A stretch of DNA of 64,000 nucleotides, taken from assembly GCF_006569205.1 (NCBI RefSeq), contig NZ_VIGD01000012.1, positions 1-64,000 on the forward strand, given 5' to 3'. Within the stretch, counting starts at the first letter, position 1. Each line of letters starts with the position of its first letter. The DNA comes from Ureibacillus terrenus (lineage in GTDB: Bacteria > Bacillota > Bacilli > Bacillales_A > Planococcaceae). Below are positions 42,820 through 51,738 of the stretch, one piece after another. Below the pieces are notes generated by a model. It ran no database searches and had not been told where the DNA came from. It saw only the letters and a list, made by a program, of their open reading frames with translations. The position numbers were made by a program, and so were the translations under genes.

Positions 42820-43422
42820 GTGTTATATGATATCGGAGCAAAAATTGTAGGCCCTTTTCTGGCGTTAAATGGATCAAAGGCAAAAGTTTTTGGTGAAGAA
42901 AATTTGCCTAAAGATGAAGGATACGTCTTGGCATGTACCCACAATGGATATGTAGATATTTTGAACTTGGGCCTTTCCATTTATCCCAGACAAATACACT
43001 TTATGGCCAAAAAAGAATTGTTTGATATAAAAGGTCTAAGTTGGCTCATCACAAAACTGAATGCTTTTCCGGTAGACCGTGAAAATCCAGGGCCAAGCGT
43101 AATTAAAATTCCTCTCCAGCTTTTAAAGAATGGCGAAATTGTCGGGATATTCCCAACAGGCACCAGAACGACACAGAACTCGAATTTAAAGCAGGGTGCC
43201 ATTACGATTGCCCAATTGGCGAAAGCAAAAGTGGTGCCTGCAGCTTATATTGGCCCGAAAAATTTGAAAGAAGTATTTCAACGGAAAAAAGCATATCTAA
43301 TCTATGGTAAGCCTTTTACCGTACCGTCCGGAAAAGAAGCCCGCGAGGAATATACCGTTTTCTTGGAAAAAGAACTTCAAAGACTTACGGAAGAATTGAA
43401 ACAAAAAATGGAGAAAAAATAG
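42820..43422 (+). CDS. plsC: 1-acyl-sn-glycerol-3-phosphate acyltransferase (PlsC family)
   Basis: 200 residues from GTG 42820 (AAGGTAGGAG upstream). Block I is ACTHNGYVDILNLG (HxxxxD intact), block II NAFPVDRENPG, block III GIFPTGTRTTQ where the usual FPEGTR Glu is Thr, block IV VVPAAYIGP. It places the second acyl chain on lysophosphatidate to make phosphatidic acid. The Thr in block III is unusual and may affect glycerol-phosphate binding. Followed by a terminator, then the phosphatase gene. Confidence 0.88.
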   Translation: MLYDIGAKIVGPFLALNGSKAKVFGEENLPKDEGYVLACTHNGYVDILNLGLSIYPRQIHFMAKKELFDIKGLSWLITKLNAFPVDRENPGPSVIKIPLQLLKNGEIVGIFPTGTRTTQNSNLKQGAITIAQLAKAKVVPAAYIGPKNLKEVFQRKKAYLIYGKPFTVPSGKEAREEYTVFLEKELQRLTEELKQKMEKK

Positions 43423-43454
43423 CACTTTCCGTTTTGGAAGGTGCTTTTTCTAAG
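43420..43454 (+). terminator. Terminator after plsC
   Basis: AGCACTTTCC and GGAAGGTGCT pair over GTTTT, followed by TTTTCT. Confidence 0.85.
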
Positions 43455-43465
43455 GAGGTTATGTG

Positions 43466-43945
43466 ATGAAACGCGTGATTTTTGTATGTTTGGGCAATAT
43501 TTGCCGTTCTCCGATGGCGGAAGCCATTTTTAAAAATATGCTGAAAAAGAGGGGGCTGGAAGGCAAAATTGTAGTGGATTCCGCCGGCACAAGTTCTTGG
43601 CATGTCGGCGAACGGCCGCATCATGGCGCATTAAATAAGTTGCGTGAATATAATATTCCCACTGACGGCATCATTGCACGCCAATTGAAAAAAGAGGATT
43701 TTGAGAAATTTGACTATATAGTCGGCATGGATCAAAGCAATATCAGGGATATACGGAGAATTTTAGGGCAGCCGGATCATCCGAAAATATTTCGCTTTCT
43801 CGATTTGACAGACCACAAAAAGGATGTGCCGGATCCTTATTATACTGGCGATTTCCAGGAAACTTATGAATTGGTCGTTGAAGGATGCGAAGCGTTATTA
43901 AACAAAATATTAGAAGACATGGAAAAGGAAAACTTGATATTATAA
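43466..43945 (+). CDS. Low molecular weight protein-tyrosine phosphatase
   Basis: 159 residues from ATG 43466 (AAGGAGG 7 nt upstream). VIFVCLGNICRSPMAEAIF holds the P-loop C-x5-R-S with the nucleophile at Cys8; the general acid Asp is in KKDVPDPYYTGDFQETYELV. Homologues in B. subtilis are YfkJ and YwlE; YwlE removes phosphoarginine, and distinguishing them needs the loop residue after the Cys (here Gly-Asn-Ile). Ile in that loop is typical of tyrosine phosphatases, Thr of arginine phosphatases, so tyrosine is favoured. Confidence 0.93.
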   Translation: MKRVIFVCLGNICRSPMAEAIFKNMLKKRGLEGKIVVDSAGTSSWHVGERPHHGALNKLREYNIPTDGIIARQLKKEDFEKFDYIVGMDQSNIRDIRRILGQPDHPKIFRFLDLTDHKKDVPDPYYTGDFQETYELVVEGCEALLNKILEDMEKENLIL

Positions 43946-44067
43946 TAATTTTGTGAAGAAAAATCAAGTAGGGATTATTTTCATATTGAAAATCATGTTG
44001 TATAATGATACAGGCATATATTTGATTGAAATTCTAAACCGAATTTAGGAAAGAGAGTGAAAATCCA

Positions 44068-44790
44068 ATGGGTCGCAAATGGAACAATATTAAAGATAAG
44101 AAGGCTGAAAAAGATAAAAACACCAGCCGGATTTATGCAAAATTCGGAAAGGAAATCTACGTAGCTGCAAAAAAAGGTGATCCAGACCCAGAAACGAACC
44201 AGGCATTGAAAGCTGTAATTGAAAGAGCGAAAACTTACAATGTTCCAAAACATATTATTGACCGTGCCATTGAGAAAGCAAAAGGCGCAGGCGGAGAAGA
44301 TTACGATGAAGTCCGTTACGAAGGATTTGGTGTAGGCGGAACGATGGTCATTGTTGATGCTTTGACGAACAATGTAAACCGTACTGTTTCCGAAGTGCGC
44401 GCAGCATTCGGTAAAAACGGGGGGAACATGGGCGTAGCAGGTTCTGTTTCTTATATGTTTGATGCAACTGCGGTATTCGGAATCGAAGGCAAATCGGTGG
44501 ATGAAGTATTGGAAATATTGTTGGAAGCGGATATAGATGCACGGGATGTATTTGAAGAAGATGGCATTACGATCGTTTATGCAGAGCCGGACCAGTTCCA
44601 TGCTGCCCAGGAAGCTTTTAAAGCTGCGGGGATTACTGATTTTACGGTAGCGGAATTGACAATGATTCCGCAAACGGAAGTAAAACTGACTGGTGAAGAT
44701 AAGGCGAAATTTGAAAAAATGATTGATGCACTAGAAGATTTGGAAGACGTGCAACGGGTGTACCACAATGCGGATTTGGGCGATGAGTAA
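44068..44790 (+). CDS. YebC/PmpR-family protein (YeeI-like)
   Basis: 240 residues, ATG with GGAAAGAGAG upstream. [73 protein letters not shown] is the family's N-terminal domain, and [27 protein letters not shown] the conserved core. YebC-family proteins were annotated as transcription regulators; more recent studies show roles in translation of proline-rich stretches. The MGRKW start distinguishes the YeeI branch from the YrbC branch, which starts MAGHSKW. Confidence 0.94.
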   Translation: MGRKWNNIKDKKAEKDKNTSRIYAKFGKEIYVAAKKGDPDPETNQALKAVIERAKTYNVPKHIIDRAIEKAKGAGGEDYDEVRYEGFGVGGTMVIVDALTNNVNRTVSEVRAAFGKNGGNMGVAGSVSYMFDATAVFGIEGKSVDEVLEILLEADIDARDVFEEDGITIVYAEPDQFHAAQEAFKAAGITDFTVAELTMIPQTEVKLTGEDKAKFEKMIDALEDLEDVQRVYHNADLGDE

Positions 44791-44799
44791 AAAATATAA

Positions 44800-44838
44800 C
44801 CAATTATGGTAGCATCATAATTGGCTGCGATATTTTTT
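44800..44838. terminator. Hairpin terminator after yeeI-like gene
   Basis: CCAATTATG and CATAATTGG pair over 6 nt. T-rich tails on both strands (GATATTTTTT on plus; TTATATTTTTT on minus). Confidence 0.75.
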
Positions 44839-44898
44839 GCCTCCCTCGTAAATGGCAAATGGGTTGATGGGGGAGGCAATTGTTATATCTTGGTATTC

Positions 44899-45108
44899 TT
44901 ATTGTTTTGGACGTTTAAAAACAAATGTATAAGTGTTTACATATATAATGTCTATTTGGTTTTGATCATTGGTTGTGTTCGTGTATTCCGGAATGATGCT
45001 GATTAATTCCCAGCCTTCACCTCCAAATTCATTAAATAGGGTTTCCACATTGATTTCTCCTTCCAAGCTCATTGAACGTGTTTCTACTTTGTATTACCAT
45101 TTTGTCAT
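44899..45108 (-). pseudogene. DUF4177-like small protein gene with a stop at codon 5
   Basis: ATG 45108 follows AGGAGGTGTTGAAG, a strong ribosome binding site. The frame reads MTKW, then TAA (45096-45094), then YKVETRSMSLEGEINVETLFNEFGGEGWELISIIPEY, ending TYTFVFKRPKQ at 44899. Everything after the stop matches the DUF4177 pattern (KWEYKVE, GWELxS, FKR). One substitution (TAA for GAA or CAA) explains the break. Reinitiation at the internal ATG (codon 13) lacks a binding site. A recent nonsense mutation is most likely; a sequencing error is possible. Confidence 0.7.
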
Positions 45109-45503
45109 CTTCAACACCTCCTATTGCAGATATTCGACAAACGGAAATGATATCCTTCGCGAAAATATGACAATAATAGTAAAGTCATTGATATCAACCG
45201 AATTGTTTGGAGAAAAGGAAAATGTGAAAGTGCTTAAAATTCTTTTTTAATTGCAGCTTCATCGCTTCAATCTTCATTTCAAGAAACGGTTTCTATTTGT
45301 GTTGATTTTTGGAACTTTCATCATGTTTTGCCGTATATAAATTATTAATATAATTAAGTAAAGCAATTATGGTGATCGTATAAAAAAGGATATTGCCTAA
45401 AATGCTTTCAGAAAATCTCCTCTATTATCCGACAATAGGCCGGAGCAGGCTGTATAGGAACGGTTGAGAATTGGTTACAATTGAATAAGGGAGTGAATGG
45501 AAG
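45109..45503. other. Intergenic region with a possible start-less small membrane ORF
   Basis: About 395 nt. On the minus strand 45403-45293 reads ILGNILFYTITIIALLNYINNLYTAKHDESS and ends at TAG, with the look of a single-span membrane peptide; it has no ATG/GTG/TTG start in register near the GAGGAG at about 45415. It may be a decayed small gene. Nothing else is seen except AT-rich promoter-like sequence before the next gene. Confidence 0.3.
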
Positions 45504-46583
45504 ATGACAAAAAAACTGTGGTTTCAAGTGGGGATAGGAATCTTAATTGCTCTATTAATAATTAAATATGTAATAGAAATTCATTGGATTTTTAATCCGA
45601 TTGTGATCATCATAAAAACCATTTTTGTCCCAGTATTGTTAAGCGGGGTTCTTTTTTACATATCAGAGCCGCTGCAGCGGTGGCTGGAAAAAAAGGGGCT
45701 GCCAAGATGGGCGAGCATTTCGGCAATCGTGCTTGCGCTTGCGGGATTAGTGACTGGACTATTGTTCATTATCGGCAATCCGATTGCAGATCAAGTCAAC
45801 CGTTTAGTGGAAAATGCTCCGACCATTGGCGACAAAATTATGGATGTCAAAGATTTTATTTTGGAAAACAAAGATAATCTGCCTCCCCAAGTTGAGAACT
45901 TTATAGATTCTGTGACGAATTCCATCCAGGACATTGTGGTTGTCGGCAGCAAAAGCATTGTCAACTTCGTGAGCGGTACGGTTTCTACAATCTTTACTTT
46001 AATCCTGGTGCCGTTTTTTTACATTTTTATGTTGAAGGATCATGAGAAGTTTGCGCCAAATATTTACAAGCTCTTTACCGGAGAACGGCGTACATGGGTG
46101 AAAAAGACGTTGGAAGATATCAATGAAGTATTAAAAAACTATGTCCAAGGGCAAGTGCTGGTCAGCCTGATCCTTGCCGCCATGATTTTTATTGGCTATT
46201 TGATCATTGGTCTTGAATATTCTCTTTTACTCGCAATCTTTGCTTTTTTCATGAATATGATTCCCTTTATCGGCCCATGGATTTCTTTGGCTCCTGCCAT
46301 TCTTGTGGCCTTCATACAAGATCCGGTATTGGTAATTTGGGTATGTGTCATTACGCTGGTTGCCCAGCAATTGGAGAGCAATTTAATAACGCCAAACATC
46401 ATGGGCAAAACTTTGGATATCCATCCATTGACGGTCATCACCATTGTTTTGGCTGCAGGCAACATCGGCGGTTTTGTTGCCATTATTATCGGTATTCCGA
46501 CTTATGCGGTATTGAAAGTGATCGTAAAAAATATTTATGAAGAAAGGAAGAAAATCAAGGAAACGGCTACAAAAACGGTTTGA
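45504..46583 (+). CDS. AI-2E/PerM-family transporter
   Basis: 359 residues, ATG with AAGGGAG about 12 nt upstream. Eight membrane segments typical of the family; FVPVLLSGVLFYISEPLQRWLEKKGLPRWASI and NMIPFIGPWISLAPAILVAFIQDP, LVAQQLESNLITPNIMGKTLDIHPLTVI are the conserved cores. Members include E. coli TqsA and sodium/proton antiporter-like UPF0118 proteins in bacilli. Neither autoinducer export nor ion antiport can be chosen from sequence. Confidence 0.92.
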   Translation: MTKKLWFQVGIGILIALLIIKYVIEIHWIFNPIVIIIKTIFVPVLLSGVLFYISEPLQRWLEKKGLPRWASISAIVLALAGLVTGLLFIIGNPIADQVNRLVENAPTIGDKIMDVKDFILENKDNLPPQVENFIDSVTNSIQDIVVVGSKSIVNFVSGTVSTIFTLILVPFFYIFMLKDHEKFAPNIYKLFTGERRTWVKKTLEDINEVLKNYVQGQVLVSLILAAMIFIGYLIIGLEYSLLLAIFAFFMNMIPFIGPWISLAPAILVAFIQDPVLVIWVCVITLVAQQLESNLITPNIMGKTLDIHPLTVITIVLAAGNIGGFVAIIIGIPTYAVLKVIVKNIYEERKKIKETATKTV

Positions 46584-46664
46584 TTAAAATATGCTTTAAA
46601 GATGACCGATATTGTATACTAAGAGGGGACACAGCGATTTATGGAATAAAGAAGGGGAATTAGT

Positions 46665-46823
46665 ATGAGTGGAAAGAAAGCGGCAGTCCTGCTTATAGGA
46701 ATTATCATTGTAGTGAGCATCCTGGTTGTCATTGCCCTGAGCATCTTTTATGCCGTTTATGAACCTCAGATCAATCAAGGGATTGAAGCGTTTCAAACAA
46801 TTCCGTCGGGACAAACAATATAA
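46665..46823 (+). CDS. Small single-span membrane protein, 52 aa
   Basis: ATG 46665 with AAGGGG 6 nt upstream; stop at 46821-46823 followed at once by a terminator. KKAAVLLIGIIIVVSILVVIALSIFYAVY is one membrane helix after a short basic N-terminus (in-facing), with an outward tail of about 20 residues. No family recognised. The good binding site and its own terminator support a real gene. Confidence 0.65.
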   Translation: MSGKKAAVLLIGIIIVVSILVVIALSIFYAVYEPQINQGIEAFQTIPSGQTI

Positions 46824-46853
46824 ACACGAGCAAAAATGCTCGTGTTTTTTTTA
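46823..46853. terminator. Terminator between 52-aa gene and pit
   Basis: AACACGAGCA and TGCTCGTGTT pair over AAAA, followed by TTTTTTT; minus-strand side also ends in A/T runs next to the pit stop codon. Confidence 0.9.
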
Positions 46854-47867
46854 AAAAATTAAATCCAGCAAAAGGTAAATTAAAGCGGCGATGACCGCTG
46901 AAATGGGCATTGTAATAATCCAGGTCAAAACGATTTTTCGGGCCACTCCCCATTTTACGCCTTTAACGCGGTGCGCGGCTCCAACTCCCATAATGGATGA
47001 GGAAATGACATGAGTTGTTGAAACAGGCAAGTGGATCAGCGTCGCGCCGAAGATGACAGTCGCTGAAGCCAAATCGGCGGCAGCACCGTTGACGGGACGG
47101 ATTTTCATAATTTTAGTTCCCACTGTTTTAATGATTTTATATCCTCCGAGGGATGTACCTAATCCCATTGCAAGGGCGCAGGCAATCCGCACCCATTCCT
47201 GCACATCATTATCGTGTTGGATTCCTGCCGCAATCAAGGCCATTGTAATGATCCCCATCGCCTTTTGGGCATCATTCGTGCCATGGGTATAGGCTTGCAA
47301 TGCAGCAGTGAAAATCTGCATTGTACGGAATCCTTTATTTGTACGGTATAAGTTTAAATTTTTAAAAATCATCTTAAAGATCGACATAAATAGAAAGCCG
47401 ACTCCAAAGGCGATGAAAGGAGAGAAGATCAGCGCTTCCAAAATCCCGATAAAACCGCTGTAATTGAGGATATTAAATCCCGCCGCTGCGATGGCGGCTC
47501 CCGCTATGGAACCGATTAATGTATGAGAAGAGCTGGATGGTATCCCAAAATACCAGGTGAGAAGGTTCCAAATAATGGCGGAAAGAAGCGCTGCCAATAT
47601 CACCACAGATCCTGTAGTATCATCAGGACTTTGATTCAGGGAGAACGGATCAACGATATCGCTGGCAATCGCTTTTGCGACTCCTACAAAAGAAATTGCT
47701 CCCAGGAAGTTCATAAAGGCCGCCAGCAGTACAGCGACGCGGGGAGGCAGCGCCCGGGTTGAAACGGATGTAGCAATCGCATTTGCTGTATCATGAAATC
47801 CGTTGATGAAATCGAAAGCCAGCGCAAAAATGACGATTAATATTGTAATGATTAAGATGGTATCCAT
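46851..47867 (-). CDS. pit: PiT-family low-affinity phosphate transporter
   Basis: 338 residues with about ten membrane segments. The two PiT signatures are present: FDFINGFHDTANAIATSVSTRAL near the N-terminus and AYTHGTNDAQKAMGIITMAL in the second half, plus GIPSSSSHTLIGSIAGAAIA and PVSTTHVISSSIMGVG. It moves metal-phosphate complexes with protons. It is 22 nt downstream of the DUF47 gene on the same strand, the standard pair. Confidence 0.95.
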   Translation of the reverse strand: MDTILIITILIVIFALAFDFINGFHDTANAIATSVSTRALPPRVAVLLAAFMNFLGAISFVGVAKAIASDIVDPFSLNQSPDDTTGSVVILAALLSAIIWNLLTWYFGIPSSSSHTLIGSIAGAAIAAAGFNILNYSGFIGILEALIFSPFIAFGVGFLFMSIFKMIFKNLNLYRTNKGFRTMQIFTAALQAYTHGTNDAQKAMGIITMALIAAGIQHDNDVQEWVRIACALAMGLGTSLGGYKIIKTVGTKIMKIRPVNGAAADLASATVIFGATLIHLPVSTTHVISSSIMGVGAAHRVKGVKWGVARKIVLTWIITMPISAVIAALIYLLLDLIF

Positions 47868-47888
47868 ATCCTATTCTACGCTCCGTTT

Positions 47889-48509
47889 TTAAGCATTTCT
47901 CATAATGATTGTTTCGAGTGTATTTGCTACGTCCTGGCAATGGTCCGCGATATCTTCCAATAAATCGTAAATATCTTTATATTTAATCAAACGGATTGGA
48001 TCTTTTTCGTTCAAAAATAGCTGTTTAATGGTAGAACGTGAAATTTCATCACATTCGCGCTCATAGTCTTTAATTAAGATGATGTGGTTTCTCATGGAAG
48101 GCAAATCTTTTTTATTGAGCAAGTCGATGGCTGACACAATTTCATCTGCACTTCTTGTTATGTATTTTAGAAATGCGCGCATCGAATCATCCAATTCTGT
48201 AATGGAAAACATTTCAAAGTGTGCAAAACATTGTTCGATTCCATCCAAGACATCGTCCATTTTAATGGCTAAAGCCAAAATATCTTCCCTTTCAATAGGT
48301 GTCATGAAGGATTTGTTTAACATGACGATAAGTTCATGGATTAAATTGTCTCCATCGGTTTCATACTTCTTTACTTTAATACTTAATTCTTTTACGTCTG
48401 CTAATGAATTGATTTTAAAGTCGTTGGCAAAATGAATGGCTTCCCGCATGTTTTCCGCAATCTTGTGCAATGAGACGAAAAATGGATCCGATTTTCTTGA
48501 ATTGAACAT
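47889..48509 (-). CDS. DUF47/PhoU-like partner of the phosphate transporter (YkaA-like)
   Basis: 206 residues, ATG with GGGGG upstream. MFNSRKSDPFFVSLHKIAENMREAIHFAND, VKKYETDGDNLIHELIVMLNKSFMTPIEREDILALAIKMDDVLDGIEQC and YKDIYDLLEDIADHCQDVANTLETIIMRNA are the repeated E/DxxxD metal-binding helices of PhoU-like DUF47 proteins. In bacteria this protein regulates the adjacent PiT transporter. First gene of the two-gene operon. Confidence 0.94.
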   Translation of the reverse strand: MFNSRKSDPFFVSLHKIAENMREAIHFANDFKINSLADVKELSIKVKKYETDGDNLIHELIVMLNKSFMTPIEREDILALAIKMDDVLDGIEQCFAHFEMFSITELDDSMRAFLKYITRSADEIVSAIDLLNKKDLPSMRNHIILIKDYERECDEISRSTIKQLFLNEKDPIRLIKYKDIYDLLEDIADHCQDVANTLETIIMRNA

Positions 48510-48654
48510 GATAGTAAAGCCCCCTGCTATACGTTAGTTTAATCAAACCTTTTTTATGATAACAAAAAATTTTTAAAAACTATAGAACGGAGGTGATGAA
48601 AATAACAAAATTTACATTCCTGTAATATTAATTTGTTAACAATTTTTCAGAAAC

Positions 48655-48712
48655 ATTAAAAAAGAAAAAGCATATTAATTTGGCTGATGCCATATTAATA
48701 TGCTTTTAAATT
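48655..48712 (-). terminator. Terminator of methyltransferase gene (minus strand)
   Basis: AGCATATTAAT and ATTAATATGCT pair over about 14 nt; minus-strand tail is TTTTTCTTTTTT. Confidence 0.82.
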
Positions 48713-48715
48713 TTA

Positions 48716-49891
48716 TTATGGTTTTCCTAATGGTAAGTATTCTTTTAATTCATTTTGCAAAAAGGGCTGAGCCGACAAAAATTCAACGAAGGCTTTGTAT
48801 TGTTCAATCTCTTTTACGCCCGGTTTTCTGCCCGTGTAATAGGCCCGGATCAAAATGTTCTTTGGTGTATGTTCCATATCGATGAACTCCATTAATTGAA
48901 CATCATAACCGGCCAATTTTAAAATTTCTGCGCGAATGGAATCGGTCGCGAGAGCGGCAAAACGTTCTTTAATAATTCCGTGCTGGGTCATGATTTCCAG
49001 CGCAGGGGCATGCAGTTGGCGATTTAATTCATGCTGACAGCATGGCACGCTTAAAATCACTTTTGCCCCCCATTTGACCGCACGTGCCAGCGCCATGTCA
49101 GTGGCTACATCACAGGCATGCAATGTGACGACCATATCCACGGATTTTTCATCATTATAATCGCTGATATCCCCGACAAGAAATTCCAAATTGTCATATT
49201 CTAGATCTTTTGCAATTTTGTTGCACTCTTCAATCACTTCTTTTTTCAAATCCAGCCCTGTCACTTTTATATCCAGGCCTTTTTCGATTTTTAAATAATG
49301 GTACAAAGCAAAGGTCAGGTAGGACTTTCCTGAACCGAAATCGATAATCCGGATTTGCTCATTTTTCGGCAAATACTCAAGAGAATCGTCGATGAATTCA
49401 AGGAAACGGTTAATTTGCCGGAATTTATCGTATTTTTGTTTTTTAATTTTTCCTTCAGGGGTTTGTACTCCAAGCCGTACCAAAAATGGATAAGTCCCGG
49501 ATTCATCCAATATATAGTTCTTTTTTCGGTTGTGGGATAAGGATACTTCCTTTAAAGTATTTGTTTTTTCTTCTTTCCAAAAAACTTTATTTTTTTTCGT
49601 TAATTGAACTTGGATTGTGCGATCTGTAAATTGTCCATGAAATTGCCTGAAATGCAGAAATAACTCTTCAAGATTTGGGTAAAAATTCTCAAGCGGGATG
49701 TTGTGATGCTTTAATACCCGTTCATATTGATATTCCAATTGAATATGGTATTGCCCTTTTATTTCGACCGGCTTCAATTTTACCCTTTTTAATTCAGCGG
49801 ATTTTTTTCTTGGTTGGCTGATGGTTGCGGAAACCAGCTTTTTTTGACTGATTAGTTCATATAATTGCTGTTTCATTTCCTGAAATTCCAT
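48716..49891 (-). CDS. Class I SAM-dependent methyltransferase (Methyltransf_32 type)
   Basis: 391 residues. The C-terminal two thirds hold the SAM fold: IRIIDFGSGKSYLTFALYHYL (motif I), KVTGLDLKKEVIEECNKIAKD, LEFLVGDISDY and VDMVVTLHACDVATDMALARAVKWGAKVILSVPCCQHELNRQL. HACDxATD and SVPCCQHE are diagnostic of the group that includes METTL25-like proteins. An N-terminal basic domain (about 1-130) may bind RNA. Target unknown. The start ATG has only AAGGTCG-like sequence upstream. Confidence 0.88.
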   Translation of the reverse strand: MEFQEMKQQLYELISQKKLVSATISQPRKKSAELKRVKLKPVEIKGQYHIQLEYQYERVLKHHNIPLENFYPNLEELFLHFRQFHGQFTDRTIQVQLTKKNKVFWKEEKTNTLKEVSLSHNRKKNYILDESGTYPFLVRLGVQTPEGKIKKQKYDKFRQINRFLEFIDDSLEYLPKNEQIRIIDFGSGKSYLTFALYHYLKIEKGLDIKVTGLDLKKEVIEECNKIAKDLEYDNLEFLVGDISDYNDEKSVDMVVTLHACDVATDMALARAVKWGAKVILSVPCCQHELNRQLHAPALEIMTQHGIIKERFAALATDSIRAEILKLAGYDVQLMEFIDMEHTPKNILIRAYYTGRKPGVKEIEQYKAFVEFLSAQPFLQNELKEYLPLGKP

Positions 49892-50148
49892 AGAATCGAC
49901 CTTCTTTTTTATATTTAGGATAATCGTTAATAGTGTAACACATAATACCTATATATAAGACTGTTGAAAACCCTGCTGAAGTTTGATGTGTTTACCGAAT
50001 ATTATTAGAAAAAGGAATTTTCAAAACAAATTATATTCAAGGAATATATTCCTGTGGTAAAGTTAAGATAGTAGGAATTCTGGATTTTGTCCGGTTTCTG
50101 CTGTTTTACGTTATAGTCCTGTTGTAATAGGTGAAAAGGAGGAAAAAT

Positions 50149-51639
50149 ATGCAAGATTTCCATTATCAACTGTTAGCAATTATATTGTACATGGTTGCAA
50201 TGTTGTTAATCGGCTGGTATTCGTTTTTGAGAACCAGCAACTTAAAGGAATTTATGTTGGGAGGGCGTGGATTAGGTCCCATAACGACCGCATTAAGTGC
50301 CGGGGCCGCTGATATGTCCGGGTGGCTCTTAATGGGATTGCCGGGCGCCATTTATGCCGCCGGTTTAGTGGAAGCATGGATCGCCATCGGATTAACGGTC
50401 GGCCAATACTTGAACTATATTTTAGTCGCACCGCGTTTGCGCGTTTATACGCATGTTTCCAAAGATTCCATTACGATTCCGAGCTTTTTGGATAACCGTC
50501 TGAGAGACAATACAAAATTGTTGCGGATCGCTTCAGGAGTTGTCATTCTTGTCTTCTTTACGTTTTACGTGTCCTCCGGCATGGTATCGGGGGGGAAGTT
50601 TTTCCAAAGTTCCTTCGGGCTTGATTACCATTTAGGTATGCTGATTGTTGCAGGGGTAGTGGTTTTATACACGTTATTCGGAGGATTTTTAGCGGTAAGT
50701 TATACAGACGTTGTGCAAGGGACGATTATGTTCCTGGCATTGATCTTGGTGCCGCTTGTTGGGGTTTTTGTTACAGGCGGATTGGGTGAAACGGCGAATT
50801 CCATCACCGCTGTAAATATGGAGCATTTGGAATTGCTTCCATCCACAGCAGCTGCCGCGGGGATTATTTCCTCAGTCGCATGGGGACTTGGTTATTTTGG
50901 ACAACCCCATATTATCGTCCGGTTTATGGCCATTAATACGGTTAAAGAAATGAAAAATGCCCGCCGAATCGGAATCGGATGGATGATTTTAAGCCTTGTT
51001 GGAGCGATTTGTACGGCGCTTGTCGGAGTCGCATACTTCCAACAGAACGGTTTGACGCTTAATGACCCTGAAACGATCTTCATTGAAATGGGGAAAATCC
51101 TATTCCATCCATTTGTTGCCGGAATTTTGCTTGCAGCCATCTTGGCGGCTATTATGAGTACGATTTCATCCCAGCTGATTGTTACTTCTTCTGCGTTGAT
51201 CGAAGATATATACAGAGTGCTGTTTAAAAAGGATGCTTCCGATAAGCACTATGTGACGGCAGGACGTTTGGCCGTTCTGGTAGTATCAATCGTAGCCATC
51301 CTATTGGCTTGGAATCCAAATAACACCATCTTGGATCTAGTCGCTTTTGCGTGGGCCGGATTCGGTTCTTCCTTTGGTCCGATCATCATCCTTGCGTTAT
51401 ATTGGAGAAAACTTACAAATATGGGGGCATTCAGCGGGATGGTTGTCGGAGCGATTGTTGCATTTATTTGGGGTCAATCCGATGCGCTTTCAGGAATGAT
51501 TTATGAAATGGTTCCGGGATTCTTCTCCAACTTAATTGTTGCGGTAATTGTCAGCTTATTGACATATAAGCCAAACAAGGAAATCGAGGAAGAATTTGAC
51601 CGGACATTGGAAATATTAAAAAGTGAAAAAGAATCATAA
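50149..51639 (+). CDS. putP: Sodium/proline symporter (PutP/OpuE family)
   Basis: 496 residues from ATG 50149 (AAAGGAGG 6 nt upstream). FMLGGRGLGPITTALSAGAADMSGWLLMGLPGAIYAAGLVEAWIAIGLTVGQYLNY carries the sodium-site helix, and GGFLAVSYTDVVQG, AWGLGYFGQPHIIVRFMAI and ILAAIMSTISSQLIVTSSALIEDIYR are conserved in PutP. In B. subtilis, PutP and OpuE separate proline feeding and osmotic uptake; the promoter here does not decide which. Closed by its own terminator. Confidence 0.94.
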   Translation: MQDFHYQLLAIILYMVAMLLIGWYSFLRTSNLKEFMLGGRGLGPITTALSAGAADMSGWLLMGLPGAIYAAGLVEAWIAIGLTVGQYLNYILVAPRLRVYTHVSKDSITIPSFLDNRLRDNTKLLRIASGVVILVFFTFYVSSGMVSGGKFFQSSFGLDYHLGMLIVAGVVVLYTLFGGFLAVSYTDVVQGTIMFLALILVPLVGVFVTGGLGETANSITAVNMEHLELLPSTAAAAGIISSVAWGLGYFGQPHIIVRFMAINTVKEMKNARRIGIGWMILSLVGAICTALVGVAYFQQNGLTLNDPETIFIEMGKILFHPFVAGILLAAILAAIMSTISSQLIVTSSALIEDIYRVLFKKDASDKHYVTAGRLAVLVVSIVAILLAWNPNNTILDLVAFAWAGFGSSFGPIIILALYWRKLTNMGAFSGMVVGAIVAFIWGQSDALSGMIYEMVPGFFSNLIVAVIVSLLTYKPNKEIEEEFDRTLEILKSEKES

Positions 51640-51648
51640 AATGTATTT

Positions 51649-51688
51649 GGAAGGGTCCACAATCGAAGGTGGGCCCTTCTTTTTTGGA
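51649..51688 (+). terminator. Terminator after putP
   Basis: GAAGGGTCCAC and GTGGGCCCTTC pair fully (one G-U), followed by TTTTTT. Confidence 0.9.
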
Positions 51689-51738
51689 AATGGTATACTT
51701 TACTATAACCAGGAAGACCCATGTTTGGAGGGAAGAAT

